Of a DNA stretch of 64,000 bases, positions 43,534 through 52,389 are shown piece by piece. The notes beneath the pieces are model-generated. The model saw nothing but the letters and a program-made list of their open reading frames with translations. It had not been told where the DNA came from and did not search any database. Every line of letters begins with the position of its first letter. Position 1 is the first letter of the stretch. The stretch is from positions 69,028 through 133,027 of the forward strand of contig CAJTLF010000003.1 of assembly GCA_910577555.1 (NCBI GenBank), given 5' to 3'. Made by a program: the position numbers and the translations under genes. The stretch is from an uncultured Christensenella sp. (GTDB lineage: Bacteria > Bacillota > Clostridia > Christensenellales > Borkfalkiaceae).

Positions 43534-45827
43534 CAGCCGTTTTTCACCCCCTTTACTATATTATATAATTCCGAATTTTCGAGCTTTGATTTAACGCCCT
43601 TATTTACGCGCAGAGAGCCGCTGTCAAAAGCAATAAGTCCTAACTGAACGAACACCGAAAGCGCAAACGCAGTCTGCAACGGATTTGCAAAGCTGTGATT
43701 TTTAACGACTTCGTAAACGGTCCCGCCTTCAAATGCGCCCGTATTGTTTGCAAAGTGCGCAAATATGGATAAAAGCTCGTCTCTCTCGCAAGACAATTCG
43801 TTCAGAAAAGACGGATATTCAGCCCCCTGTACCTTATAAACTTCTACACCGTTTAAATTTTCAAGGCGCATACCGAAGGTTTCGTTTAAAATTATCGCCC
43901 GTTTAAAGCCGTTTAAATCGGCGTCTGCGGAAGGCGCGAATAAGACCGTTTTCGAAAAACTGCGCAACGACGGCACGAATATATTGCAATCGAGATTTTT
44001 AACGCCGGAAACCAAATTTAACCCGTTTTCGTCCCACGCAATAAAAACGGTTCCCTCTTCTTCCGAAGCGGCAAAATCCGCGGCTTTACTAATCGGCAAA
44101 ACGGGAATATTCCCCGAGCTTTCGCAAGATAGCGTTTCAAGATAACTCAAAGCAAGTTCTTCGCTTGCCGAGATGAAGGCGCGTTTATCGTAAACGACGT
44201 CGCGCACGAAACCTTTTACCGTTTCCTTACCGCGAAAAACAGACACGTTGTACTCAAACACTAACCGTTTAGAAATCTCGCTTTCGAGCAACTTTTTATG
44301 CTTGAGACCGCCGAAATACATAAGTTCGAGCTTGTCGCTTTTTAACGATAAATGCGTGGATTTTATCCTTTTCGTGGGCAACGCAGTTTCTTCTACCGCA
44401 AATAGCGGACGGCGGTTTCCTACGCCGAACGGCTCTAAAAGCTCAAGCTCCTTTACGAATTTTTGGTTATACGCACCGTCAAGCGTGCCGTTTATAAAAA
44501 TTACGGGTGCAAAATCTTCTTCCGAATAATTTGAACGCATATATTCGTCGAGAGCGCGTTCAAGATTTTCAAAATTGTCTTCGGTAACGTTTACCCCCGC
44601 CGCCTGCGAATGTCCGCCGAATTCGGAAATATATTGCGAACAGGCTTTTAATGCTTCGAAAACGTTGACCCCGTCAATTGAACGGGCAGAGCCTTTAAGC
44701 GTATCGCCGCGTTTAACGAATAAGATTGCGGGGCGCGAAAACTCGTCTACTATACGCGCCGCAACGATACCGACAAAACCCGAGTTCCAATTTTCGTTAC
44801 AAAGGAGTATTATTCTGCCGCAAGAGCCTTTTTCCCTAATCATACGCTTCGCGTCCGCGTAGAGCTCGTCACAACATTTCTGACGCGCTACGTTGTACTC
44901 GGAAAGTCGGTTTGAAAGTTCGATAATTTTATTCTCGTCGCGCTCGGCAAACAGTTCCAACGCCGCTTTTGCGTCGTTCATTCTCCCGGCCGCGTTTATT
45001 TTCGGTGCAAGAGTGAAAGCAAGCGTCTGCGAAGTTACCGTATCCTGTTTGCTTAAAAACTGCGCGTAGTTTTTTGCGGGACGCTCGTTTATTAACTTCA
45101 GCCCTTCGTAAACAATATCGCGGTTTTCTCCCGTAAGCGGCACGCTGTCCGCAACCGTTGCTATTGCGGCGTAATCGAGATATTTATATCCCGAGTCGCC
45201 GTTGAGTGCGCAACCGACCTTGAAAGCTACGCCCGCGCCGCAAAGATTATCGTAAATGTAGTCGTCGTTAAACTTAGGGTTTATACATATGCAATCGGGA
45301 ATTTTATCGGGCAGTTCGTGATGGTCGGTAACTATTACTTCCGCGCCTAATTCCTTTATATATTCAACCTGTTCCGCGCAGGATATACCGCAGTCTACGG
45401 TAATTACGAGTTGCGGAAAGTATTCGTCGAAAACGCGGTCTATAAGCTCGTTTGAAAGACCGTACCCGTCCTTTCTTTCGGGTACTACAACGAAAGGCTC
45501 GATTCCGAAATCACGCAGTGCGCCGCGCATAATGGTTGACGCGCAAATACCGTCCGCATCGTAATCGCCGTACACCAAAACGACCCAGCCTTCGTCTCTG
45601 GCTGTGGTAATCAAATCCACCGCCTGACGCATACCGCTCATATTAAAGGGTGAAATAAAGTGTGATTTGGACGGAGACATAAATTTATTTACGGCGTCCT
45701 TATCCCTTATTCCCCTGCCGTACAATATCCGAACGGTTTCTTCGCAGAGATTGCACTCGCGGGCGAGCGTGCGCACAGTATTAAGTTGTTCTTCCGAAAG
45801 CGTAAACTCGGGTACAATTCTCTTCAT
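43533..45827 (-). CDS. recJ: single-stranded-DNA-specific exonuclease RecJ
   Basis: A 764-aa 5'-to-3' ssDNA exonuclease of the DHH family for recombination and repair. DHH-family motifs are visible: VYGDYDADGICAST (metal binding), VDCGIS, VTDHHELPD and NAAGRMNDAKAALEL. DHHA1 follows with GGHSQAAG. The C-terminal 190 residues form an extra domain often seen in Firmicutes RecJ. No Shine-Dalgarno precedes the ATG, and a terminator hairpin ends 5 nt before it, so expression may depend on read-through from secDF. Confidence 0.95.
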   Translation of the reverse strand: MKRIVPEFTLSEEQLNTVRTLARECNLCEETVRILYGRGIRDKDAVNKFMSPSKSHFISPFNMSGMRQAVDLITTARDEGWVVLVYGDYDADGICASTIMRGALRDFGIEPFVVVPERKDGYGLSNELIDRVFDEYFPQLVITVDCGISCAEQVEYIKELGAEVIVTDHHELPDKIPDCICINPKFNDDYIYDNLCGAGVAFKVGCALNGDSGYKYLDYAAIATVADSVPLTGENRDIVYEGLKLINERPAKNYAQFLSKQDTVTSQTLAFTLAPKINAAGRMNDAKAALELFAERDENKIIELSNRLSEYNVARQKCCDELYADAKRMIREKGSCGRIILLCNENWNSGFVGIVAARIVDEFSRPAILFVKRGDTLKGSARSIDGVNVFEALKACSQYISEFGGHSQAAGVNVTEDNFENLERALDEYMRSNYSEEDFAPVIFINGTLDGAYNQKFVKELELLEPFGVGNRRPLFAVEETALPTKRIKSTHLSLKSDKLELMYFGGLKHKKLLESEISKRLVFEYNVSVFRGKETVKGFVRDVVYDKRAFISASEELALSYLETLSCESSGNIPVLPISKAADFAASEEEGTVFIAWDENGLNLVSGVKNLDCNIFVPSLRSFSKTVLFAPSADADLNGFKRAIILNETFGMRLENLNGVEVYKVQGAEYPSFLNELSCERDELLSIFAHFANNTGAFEGGTVYEVVKNHSFANPLQTAFALSVFVQLGLIAFDSGSLRVNKGVKSKLENSELYNIVKGVKNG

Positions 45828-45832
45828 AAACG

Positions 45833-45855
45833 CAAAAAGGCGGGTTGCCCCGCCT
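45833..45855 (-). terminator. terminator-like hairpin between secF and recJ
   Basis: AGGCGGG and CCCGCCT with a 4-nt loop and T5 on the minus strand, ending 5 nt before the recJ ATG. Confidence 0.8.
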
Positions 45856-45867
45856 GATTTTTATTTT

Positions 45868-46899
45868 TTATTTTTGTAAAGTTTTTGCTTTACTTTTAGC
45901 CTTAACGTTATCGCCGATTTGCTTAAATCTGGGATATACGGAAGGTACGAATATCGCAGTACCGTATGCGCATACGATGAACGCAATCAACGAGCAGAAA
46001 ACGGGCGCAAGTATTACGAACGGCGAAAGCGAACTGATTGACAGGACGACGAAAAGTATCAACGACAACGCGGCAAGGCAAGCGGGCATCGTAACGTTGA
46101 TTAAAAGCGTTTCGTTCGCGCTCCTGTCGGAAAGCTCAAACGCGGAAAGTTTTTTATATTCGTCCGACTTCAAGTTTTTGCGCATTCTTTCGAAGGTGAA
46201 GCAAGTGCCGATTACGGTAAACAGCACGGTAAGCACTGCAAAGGTTGCGATTGCCGAACCCACGGGTATGCGACAAAGCGCAACGAGCGCGATATACAGC
46301 GCAAGATTATGCACGTCGGCAAGCACTGCCGCAAGAGCCATAGTCAAACGGTAACGGATTGCAAAATAGATAAAGTGAACCGCAATTACCGTTGCAACTG
46401 CAATTGCCGCACGGGATAATGAAAGCCCGTTGCCGAGAATTGCGTCGTTCACGTGCGATGACGCATAACTGAACTGAATACCGCCCGCGCCTTCTACTTC
46501 GCGCTCTATTTCGGCGTTGATTTCCGCAACAGCCGCGTCGATATTTTTACTGTCTGCCGAATAAGCAAACTTATAAACTATTTTACCGCCGGTAGTAGTG
46601 TTTCCCTGAGTAAGAAGATAATAGGAAACACCGTTCTTTTCAAAAGATTTAGCGCAAATTTCGTCTATCACTTCACGCGGCTCTTTTCCGCTACCGCTGA
46701 AATCTATATCTTCGTAATCTACGGTTACACTCTTGTAATTTGCGTAATCGTCATTGTAATTGAAAAATCCGTTTGCAACGAACTGACAGATAATACCTAC
46801 CGACAGACCGATTGCGATAACCACGCTCGAGATTATTATGAGCAGGTGCATTTTTGAAGAGAGTTTAAGGTTTTCAAATCCCATTTTATTAGACTTCAT
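45868..46899 (-). CDS. secF: protein translocase subunit SecF
   Basis: A 343-aa membrane subunit of SecDF, which uses the proton motive force to help export preproteins through SecYEG. One N-terminal helix, a periplasmic domain and five clustered helices are visible (VVIAIGLSVGIICQF; AVATVIAVHFIYFAIRY; FAVLTVLFTVIGTCF). The start at 46899 (MKSNKMGFENLK) is preferred over 46920 because AGGGAGG lies 7-8 nt upstream. It overlaps the secD end by 11 nt. Confidence 0.9.
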   Translation of the reverse strand: MKSNKMGFENLKLSSKMHLLIIISSVVIAIGLSVGIICQFVANGFFNYNDDYANYKSVTVDYEDIDFSGSGKEPREVIDEICAKSFEKNGVSYYLLTQGNTTTGGKIVYKFAYSADSKNIDAAVAEINAEIEREVEGAGGIQFSYASSHVNDAILGNGLSLSRAAIAVATVIAVHFIYFAIRYRLTMALAAVLADVHNLALYIALVALCRIPVGSAIATFAVLTVLFTVIGTCFTFERMRKNLKSDEYKKLSAFELSDRSANETLLINVTMPACLAALSLILFVVLSISSLSPFVILAPVFCSLIAFIVCAYGTAIFVPSVYPRFKQIGDNVKAKSKAKTLQK

Positions 46900-48379
46900 C
46901 GTCAAGCACCTCCCTTGCAAAGCCGCAGAATTTGAACTTGTCCTTCACGGGCGAAGATATTACGAACCACATAAATCTTGTAAACCAGTGCAGAACGTAA
47001 GACGCAATCGTTGCAATGAAGAATATAAAACCGCAAGCGGCAAGCTCGCCCACGCACACGAGTGCGACGATAATCGAAGCAATTAACAAAATTACGTGCA
47101 AATCCAAAACTTCGAAAATACGCTTTTTATAACCGTCTTTTACGGAAGCCTGAATAGTTCTGCCCGTCATAGTTTCGGTGCGGACGCTTTCGAATACTCT
47201 CACGTTTGTAAAGGTTAAGAGCGCAAGCCCGAGAGCAACGAAAACGGCTCCGCCTACCGTAAGCTGAATTTCGAGAAGAAGTAAGCTTACTATCATTACG
47301 AGCGAGTAGGTGATTGCAATCAACGCGTTAACAAGCCCGAGTTTTTTATATTTTATTATAGGGTAAATTATTGCGGCAAGCAATACGAGAATTAAAGCTA
47401 CCAAAACGCATACGGCTGCATATTCGCCGTAAGCAGGCGTTGCAACGATTAATTCCGTACCGGAATTTGCCGTATCGTCGTTATAAGAATTTACTAAAAC
47501 GTTATCGTTTACGACCGAATCAAGCAAAATCGCAAAATTCTGCGCGTTATTTTCCGTTGCCGAGAAATAGAGAGTTTTGCTTTCGAGCGCAGTTCCGCCC
47601 TTAAGCTGTAAGCCGAGATTGTTTTCGCCTACGTAGATATACGCGTTGGTACTGCTTTCGAGAGCCGTAACGACCGAATTGAGTTTGGTGAACCCGTCGT
47701 CAGTTAAATCGAGCTGAACCGCAGTGTTGCCGCCCATTGCGTAGTAACGGACTCCCGTGAAGAACGATGCAAAATCTTCGCGTATGGAAATGAGTGATTT
47801 GGAGCTTTCATATTCGGCGTTGTCTCTCAAAGATACCGTGCCGTCCATCATAAACAGCTGAACTACGTTGCTTATTCTGTTAAGCTCTTCCGAGCGGGAC
47901 GCCGCGTCGTGTTCTCTGAACGCCGCCCATGTGAAGTTGGTGGGCATAGTCATTTTGATAACGAACCCGTCTTCAACGGTAACCGAATAACCTGCGTAAC
48001 CCTTTTGGTTGAGCCTGTCCGATATAATTTTCGCGTCGGAAAGCACGCTCTTTGCAAACTCTTCGTCTTCCGCTTTATCCTTTTCAACGAAAACGCCGTT
48101 ACGGGAAACGTACTTATCGATATAATCGCCCTTGTTTTCGTTATCGTCGTCGTTGACGACGAGATAGTAATCGGTAACGGAAATTACGCCCTTGGGATAG
48201 AGCAACGCATACGCTTCGCCCGTAAGGTCGGAGCCGAGATGAATTCCGCTTAAAAAGGAATTGTATCTTTTTACGTTATTCGTGCCGGGTACGTTGCACG
48301 AAATCGTTGCGAACAGCGCTAACACGAGCAGTGCCGCAACCAACAACGACGTTATTATCGCCGATTTTACTTTACCCAT
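46889..48379 (-). CDS. secD: protein translocase subunit SecD
   Basis: A 496-aa partner of SecF. It has an N-terminal helix (SAIITSLLVAALLVLALFA), a long external domain with HLGSDLTGEAYALLYPKG-like P1 text and a VQLDLTDDGFTKL segment, then membrane helices around ALIAITYSLVMIVSLLLLEI. It is more diverged than the E. coli form and of moderate length. The ATG at 48379 (MGKVKSAI) has AGGAG 5 nt upstream; an upstream GTG frame is not preferred. A near-consensus promoter lies upstream, so secDF starts its own transcript. Confidence 0.9.
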   Translation of the reverse strand: MGKVKSAIITSLLVAALLVLALFATISCNVPGTNNVKRYNSFLSGIHLGSDLTGEAYALLYPKGVISVTDYYLVVNDDDNENKGDYIDKYVSRNGVFVEKDKAEDEEFAKSVLSDAKIISDRLNQKGYAGYSVTVEDGFVIKMTMPTNFTWAAFREHDAASRSEELNRISNVVQLFMMDGTVSLRDNAEYESSKSLISIREDFASFFTGVRYYAMGGNTAVQLDLTDDGFTKLNSVVTALESSTNAYIYVGENNLGLQLKGGTALESKTLYFSATENNAQNFAILLDSVVNDNVLVNSYNDDTANSGTELIVATPAYGEYAAVCVLVALILVLLAAIIYPIIKYKKLGLVNALIAITYSLVMIVSLLLLEIQLTVGGAVFVALGLALLTFTNVRVFESVRTETMTGRTIQASVKDGYKKRIFEVLDLHVILLIASIIVALVCVGELAACGFIFFIATIASYVLHWFTRFMWFVISSPVKDKFKFCGFAREVLDDEV

Positions 48380-48446
48380 TTGAACTCCTGTATTTCTCCG
48401 CGTCCGCACAACAGCGAAAACGGACTACTTAAAACTAACTTATTAT

Positions 48447-48475
48447 ATTATAGTAAAAAAACTCAGCCCCGTCAA
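48447..48475 (-). promoter_or_regulatory. secDF promoter
   Basis: Minus-strand TTGACG, 17-nt spacer, TATAAT; about 67 nt before the secD start. Confidence 0.8.
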
Positions 48476-48510
48476 TAAATTTGCGTCGGGTTGAAAAAAT
48501 TTAAGTCGAT

Positions 48511-49836
48511 TTATTTGCCTTCAAGCTCTTTTTTTTTCGCAAGAACGTGCATTCCGCATTCGATACGCTTTTTCATCATCTCGCAAGTTACCTTGTAAGG
48601 AGTATTTATATCCCCTTCGAAATGATAGTTGTTCGCCGCGCAACCGCCGCTGCATATGAATTTAGCAAAACAGCCGTCGCAATCTTTGCGTGTAAACAGA
48701 CACGAACTTGCGAATTTTTCCCTTATGACGGGGTCGATTACGCCGTCGTATACGTTGCCCATAAGAAAATCTTTATCGCCCGCAAACTGGTGACAGGGAT
48801 AAAGGTCGCCGTTCGGCACTACAGAAAGATACTCGTTGCCCGCGCCGCAGGCGGATACCTTTTTTTGCAGACAGACGCCGCCTTCAAGGTCGATATTGAA
48901 GTGGAAAAAGTTGAAGCCTTCACCCTTTTTATGCTTTTCGAGATATTTGTCGCACAAATTTTCATATTCGCCGACTATTGCGGGAATATGCTCGGGTTTG
49001 ATGGCAAGGTCGTCTATATCGGTTACGACGGGTTCTACAGAAAGACTGTCGAAACCGTTTTCGGCAAGAAAAATTACGTCCTTTGAAAAATCGAGATTTT
49101 TTGCCGTGAAAGTGCCGCGCACGTAATAATTTTTATCTCCGCGCGAACGAACGAATTTTTTTATATTCTCCACGACCAAATCGAAGCTACCCTTTCCGTT
49201 TCTGGTCTTTCTTATCGCGTCGTGAACTTCCTTTCTGCCGTCGAGCGATAAAACGACGTTCTCCATTTCGCGGTTGAAAAAATCAATCGCATCGTCGTCG
49301 AGAAGAAGGGCGTTGGTAGTGGTAGTGAACAAGAATTTTTTGCCCTGCTCTTCCGCGCGTGCGCGGGCGTAAGCGACTACGTTTTTAATGGTTTGCAGGC
49401 ACATTAAAGGCTCGCCGCCGAAAAAGTCCACTTCAAGAACTTTTCTGTTGCCGCTGTTGGCAAGAAGAAAGTCGATAGCCTTTTTCGCAGTTTGCTCGCT
49501 CATAAATTCGCGGGCGGAATGATAAGCTCCTTCGTCCGCAAAACAATAGCGGCAACGCAGGTTGCAATCGTGACAGATATGTATGCAAAGCGCTTTCAAT
49601 TCGTTCGATTTGATAGGGTAAGCCTTTATCTCTTCACGCAAAAAAAGCCCCTGCTCTTTGAGCGAGTTCAAATCCCTTTCGATTTCTTCAATTTTGGATT
49701 GGGTAAGATTTACCTTTTCGCCGTTTTCGTATTTCCATTTTACGAATTCGGCAGTATCCTTATCGCATTCGTGTAAACTGCCGCTGCCCGAATCGTATAT
49801 GTAATTTTTATCTTTGTAAGAAAAAACGTGTATCAT
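48511..49836 (-). CDS. scfB: SCIFF peptide thioether maturase (radical SAM/SPASM)
   Basis: A 441-aa radical SAM enzyme that makes cysteine-derived thioether links in the SCIFF peptide. It begins MIHVFSYKDKNYIYD (PqqD/RiPP-recognition-like region), then the cluster motif HICHDCNLRCRYCFADEG near residue 88. The SPASM region is rich in Cys: CGAGNEYLSVVPNGDLYPCH and CDGCFAKFICSGGCAANN for auxiliary Fe-S clusters. scfA lies directly upstream, as in most Clostridia. No Shine-Dalgarno is visible; a hairpin with a T-tract ends 4 nt before the ATG. Confidence 0.96.
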   Translation of the reverse strand: MIHVFSYKDKNYIYDSGSGSLHECDKDTAEFVKWKYENGEKVNLTQSKIEEIERDLNSLKEQGLFLREEIKAYPIKSNELKALCIHICHDCNLRCRYCFADEGAYHSAREFMSEQTAKKAIDFLLANSGNRKVLEVDFFGGEPLMCLQTIKNVVAYARARAEEQGKKFLFTTTTNALLLDDDAIDFFNREMENVVLSLDGRKEVHDAIRKTRNGKGSFDLVVENIKKFVRSRGDKNYYVRGTFTAKNLDFSKDVIFLAENGFDSLSVEPVVTDIDDLAIKPEHIPAIVGEYENLCDKYLEKHKKGEGFNFFHFNIDLEGGVCLQKKVSACGAGNEYLSVVPNGDLYPCHQFAGDKDFLMGNVYDGVIDPVIREKFASSCLFTRKDCDGCFAKFICSGGCAANNYHFEGDINTPYKVTCEMMKKRIECGMHVLAKKKELEGK

Positions 49837-49840
49837 GACG

Positions 49841-49866
49841 AAAAGGAGCAGAGAATTTCTGCTCCT
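49841..49866 (-). terminator. terminator-like hairpin between scfA and scfB
   Basis: AGGAGCAGA and TCTGCTCCT (9 bp, 5-nt loop) followed on the minus strand by T4. It ends 4 nt before the scfB ATG and 15 nt after scfA, so it would make scfA message exceed scfB message. Confidence 0.75.
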
Positions 49867-49881
49867 AAATTATTAATTAAT

Positions 49882-50037
49882 TCAGTTTGCTTTTTCGGGG
49901 TTCTGCTCTCTGGTAACTCTCTCACAGCTCTGGTTACCTACGGTGCAACTCGTTTTGCAAGCCGACTGGCAGGTACTTCTGCATTCGCCGCAGCCCGTTA
50001 CTTTTCTTTCGGAAGGTTTTGCTATCGTCTTAATCAT
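49882..50037 (-). CDS. scfA: SCIFF six-cysteine ribosomal peptide precursor
   Basis: A 51-aa peptide: MIKTIAKPSERKVTGCGECR, then STCQSACKTSCTVGNQSCE, then a polar tail RVTREQNPEKAN. The six Cys (residues 16, 19, 23, 27, 31, 38) in the CQSACKTSCTVGNQ core are diagnostic of the SCIFF family found throughout Clostridia. scfB next door would form thioether bonds. The mature function is not established. An AAGGAG site and a strong own promoter indicate high expression. The tail after the last Cys, 13 residues, is longer than in the forms I remember. Confidence 0.97.
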   Translation of the reverse strand: MIKTIAKPSERKVTGCGECRSTCQSACKTSCTVGNQSCERVTREQNPEKAN

Positions 50038-50066
50038 TTTTAAATCTCCTTAAACTCGTTTCATTA

Positions 50067-50095
50067 ATTATAAAATAAGGCAGATAAAAATGCAA
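50067..50095 (-). promoter_or_regulatory. scfA promoter
   Basis: Minus-strand TTGCAT, 17-nt spacer, TATAAT; 30 nt before the ATG. Confidence 0.8.
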
Positions 50096-50111
50096 GCGAT
50101 TTTAATTATCC

Positions 50112-50480
50112 TTACGCATTCTTTTTGATATTGACGGCAATTACCCCGCATATCGCGCCCGCTACCGCGCCGAGAAACAGTTCGACCAAAAACATCCAGC
50201 TGAACGAGAGCGACCAGGAAATAAGCCCGAAAAGAAGATAAGTTAAGACGACGGAGATTACTCCGTGAATTACGCCCTTTATAAGCCCCTTGTCTCCGCG
50301 GATGAAGATAAGCCCGCCCGACGCTATCGACAAGATTTTAAAAACCTGATTTACGGGTTTAACCACGTTTAACGGAAGGGAAAAGAGCTGGATTATAACG
50401 GTAAACAACAGTACGAAAAGCAGAGAAAACAAAACTGCCGCAAGCACGGCTTTTACCACCTGAAAAATATTCGTGCGCAT
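50112..50480 (-). CDS. TIGR04086 family membrane protein
   Basis: A 122-aa protein with four predicted membrane helices (AVLAAVLFSLLFVLLFTVI; FKILSIASGGLIFIRG; VISVVLTYLLFGLISW; FLGAVAGAICGVIAV). Family and position fit TIGR04086, a Clostridia protein regularly placed between yajC and SCIFF. Function unknown. Its GGAGG site is inside a hairpin that also resembles a terminator, so its expression may be dampened or regulated. Confidence 0.85.
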   Translation of the reverse strand: MRTNIFQVVKAVLAAVLFSLLFVLLFTVIIQLFSLPLNVVKPVNQVFKILSIASGGLIFIRGDKGLIKGVIHGVISVVLTYLLFGLISWSLSFSWMFLVELFLGAVAGAICGVIAVNIKKNA

Positions 50481-50514
50481 AAAAAAGACCTCCGCTATAA
50501 TCTATGCGAAGGTC
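50481..50514 (-). terminator. terminator-like hairpin that also covers a ribosome-binding site
   Basis: On the minus strand GACCTTCGC and GCGGAGGTC (one mismatch, 10-nt loop) are followed by T6 and then directly ATG. The GGAGG of the next gene is in the 3' arm. Confidence 0.75.
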
Positions 50515-50536
50515 GTCTTTTTTAGAATTGAGTTTA

Positions 50537-51100
50537 TTATTCCTGAGCGGGTTTGGTAGTCTTTTTGGACTTGCCGCCGCTCTTTTTAACGGGCTTTTCT
50601 TCCGTCTTTTCCTGCGCGTCCATAGAATTTGCAACGGATTCTTCCGCTACTGCGGGCGTTTCGGTTACGGGTTCAGCCGCGGGAGCAACGGTTTCTTCCT
50701 TATTCTCTTCAACTTTTACTTCGCCGTCGGCAGACTCGTCCTTCTTTGTTTCGGGTTCTTTCTTTTCGACTACGGCGTCGGTCTGATAGATAGCCTGTCT
50801 GTCGAACTTCATATAGCTTTTGCCCGAAGTTTCCGTACCCGTTTCAAGTACGAAAGTGTTTTCTTCGTTATCGACTTCGACAACGATACCGCATATGCCG
50901 CCGATGGTTTTAACCTTGTTGCCGGGCTTGACCGCGTTGATTAAATCCTGCGCGTCCTGCTCCTGCTTTTTGCGCTTTTTACTGCTGAATACGTAAAACA
51001 CGATAATAACCACGATTAACACGGCGACTATCGCAAGCATAATTAAACTGTTCGTATCGAAACCGGGCTTAGCTTCGCCTTCAAGTAAAAGATTTAACAT
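50537..51100 (-). CDS. yajC: preprotein translocase subunit YajC, with long acidic tail
   Basis: A 187-aa protein. One N-terminal helix (LIMLAIVAVLIVVIIVFYVF) is followed by the YajC core: KKRKKQEQDAQDLINAVKPG and KVKTIGGICGIVVEVDNEEN. Normal YajC is about 100 aa; here the last 85 or so residues are a low-complexity, Glu/Val/Lys-rich tail (KKDESADGEVKVEENKEETV) ending in a basic KKSGGKSKKTTKP. It works with SecDF, encoded 2.7 kb away. Own promoter; AGGAG before the ATG. Confidence 0.93.
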   Translation of the reverse strand: MLNLLLEGEAKPGFDTNSLIMLAIVAVLIVVIIVFYVFSSKKRKKQEQDAQDLINAVKPGNKVKTIGGICGIVVEVDNEENTFVLETGTETSGKSYMKFDRQAIYQTDAVVEKKEPETKKDESADGEVKVEENKEETVAPAAEPVTETPAVAEESVANSMDAQEKTEEKPVKKSGGKSKKTTKPAQE

Positions 51101-51129
51101 ATTATATTATTTCTCCTAATCTTTATTTT

Positions 51130-51158
51130 AATATAACCGTTTTAATTGATTTTTGCAA
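51130..51158 (-). promoter_or_regulatory. yajC promoter
   Basis: Minus-strand TTGCAA, 17-nt spacer, TATATT; about 30 nt before the ATG. Confidence 0.7.
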
Positions 51159-51238
51159 GCAATTTTAAAAGGTTTTGTGCGTTTGCACCAAATTTTTACA
51201 ATTTTCACCTGACCGTTATAAACGTATTAAATAAAAAA

Positions 51239-52360
51239 TTAAAATTCGGAACCGTACTCCGAATAAAACCGCTGAGCAAAATCAGTTAAACTGTCCGCAA
51301 AGATTGCCTCCCGCATATCAGCCATAAGCTTATGCAAAAAGGTTATATTGTGCAAGCTCAGAAGCATGGACGCGAGCATTTCGTTAACGTTGATGAGGTG
51401 CCTTAAATATGCTTTCGTATAATTCTTACAGCAGTAACAATCGCATTTTCCGTCTAACGGGGTAAAATCTTCAGAATAAATTGCGTTTCTTACCACCACT
51501 TTACCCTTGGAAGTGAACGCCGTGCCGTTGCGGGCAACACGCGTCGCAAGCACGCAGTCGAACATATCGACGCCGCGCTTTACTCCTTCGATAAGACAAT
51601 CGGGACTGCCCACCCCCATGAGATAGCGGGGAACGCTTTCGGGAAGTTCGGGGCGCATCAGGTCAAGAATTTCATACATTCTCTGTTTGGGTTCGCCTAC
51701 GGAAAGCCCGCCTATAGCTATGCCGTCGGTTGCGTGCGGTTTGGCGCGGCGCAAGCTTTCCAAACGCAAATCGTCATACATATTGCCCTGAACTATGGGA
51801 AACAGAGCCTGGTCGTCGCGCGTCTTTGCGTCTAAACAGCGTTTGAGCCATTTATCCGTCTTTTCGAGAGCTTCTGCCGACTGCGCATGCGTGTAGCCGT
51901 ATTCACTGCACTGGTCGAGCTGCATTATTATATCCGCGCCCAGATTTTCTTCGATGGATATAACTTTTTCGGGCGTAAAGAGATGCTTCGACCCGTCTAT
52001 ATGTGAATTGAAGTATACCCCTTCGTTCTTGATTTTATTCAGTTTGGTAAGCGAAAAAACCTGAAAACCGCCGCTGTCGGTAAGGATAGGCTTGTCCCAG
52101 TTCATAAACTTATGCAGACCGCCCGCCTTTTTAACGAGTTCATCGCCCGGACGAAGGTAAAGGTGATAGGTGTTCGCAAGAATAATCTGCGAACCCGCTT
52201 CCTTTAAGTCGCGCGGATAAACTCCCTTGACGGTAGCCTGCGTGCCTACGGGCATATATACGGGAGTATTAATATCGCCGTGCGGCGTATGAAATACGCC
52301 CGCCCGCGCGCCCGTATGCTTGTCTATATGTTGAATTTCGTAAGAAAAAAATTTACTCAT
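51239..52360 (-). CDS. tgt: queuine tRNA-ribosyltransferase
   Basis: A 373-aa enzyme that swaps guanine 34 for the queuosine precursor preQ1 in GUN-anticodon tRNAs. Visible: HTPHGDINTPVYMPVGTQAT, the nucleophile region LTDSGGFQVFSL, IIMQLDQCSEYG, and the zinc site CDCYCCKNYTKAYLRHL. Start set at 52360 (MSKFFSYEI) by family comparison; an upstream TTG adds five residues. It follows queA, the next enzyme of the same pathway, but a 150-bp inserted segment separates them. No strong ribosome-binding site is visible. Confidence 0.97.
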   Translation of the reverse strand: MSKFFSYEIQHIDKHTGARAGVFHTPHGDINTPVYMPVGTQATVKGVYPRDLKEAGSQIILANTYHLYLRPGDELVKKAGGLHKFMNWDKPILTDSGGFQVFSLTKLNKIKNEGVYFNSHIDGSKHLFTPEKVISIEENLGADIIMQLDQCSEYGYTHAQSAEALEKTDKWLKRCLDAKTRDDQALFPIVQGNMYDDLRLESLRRAKPHATDGIAIGGLSVGEPKQRMYEILDLMRPELPESVPRYLMGVGSPDCLIEGVKRGVDMFDCVLATRVARNGTAFTSKGKVVVRNAIYSEDFTPLDGKCDCYCCKNYTKAYLRHLINVNEMLASMLLSLHNITFLHKLMADMREAIFADSLTDFAQRFYSEYGSEF

Positions 52361-52389
52361 AATTATATTAATCAAATAAAAGTCAAATA

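Noticed and set aside
46900..46920. Upstream start for secF (MQGRCLT...)
   Set aside because: The AGGGAGG site is correctly spaced for the ATG at 46899, not for 46920.
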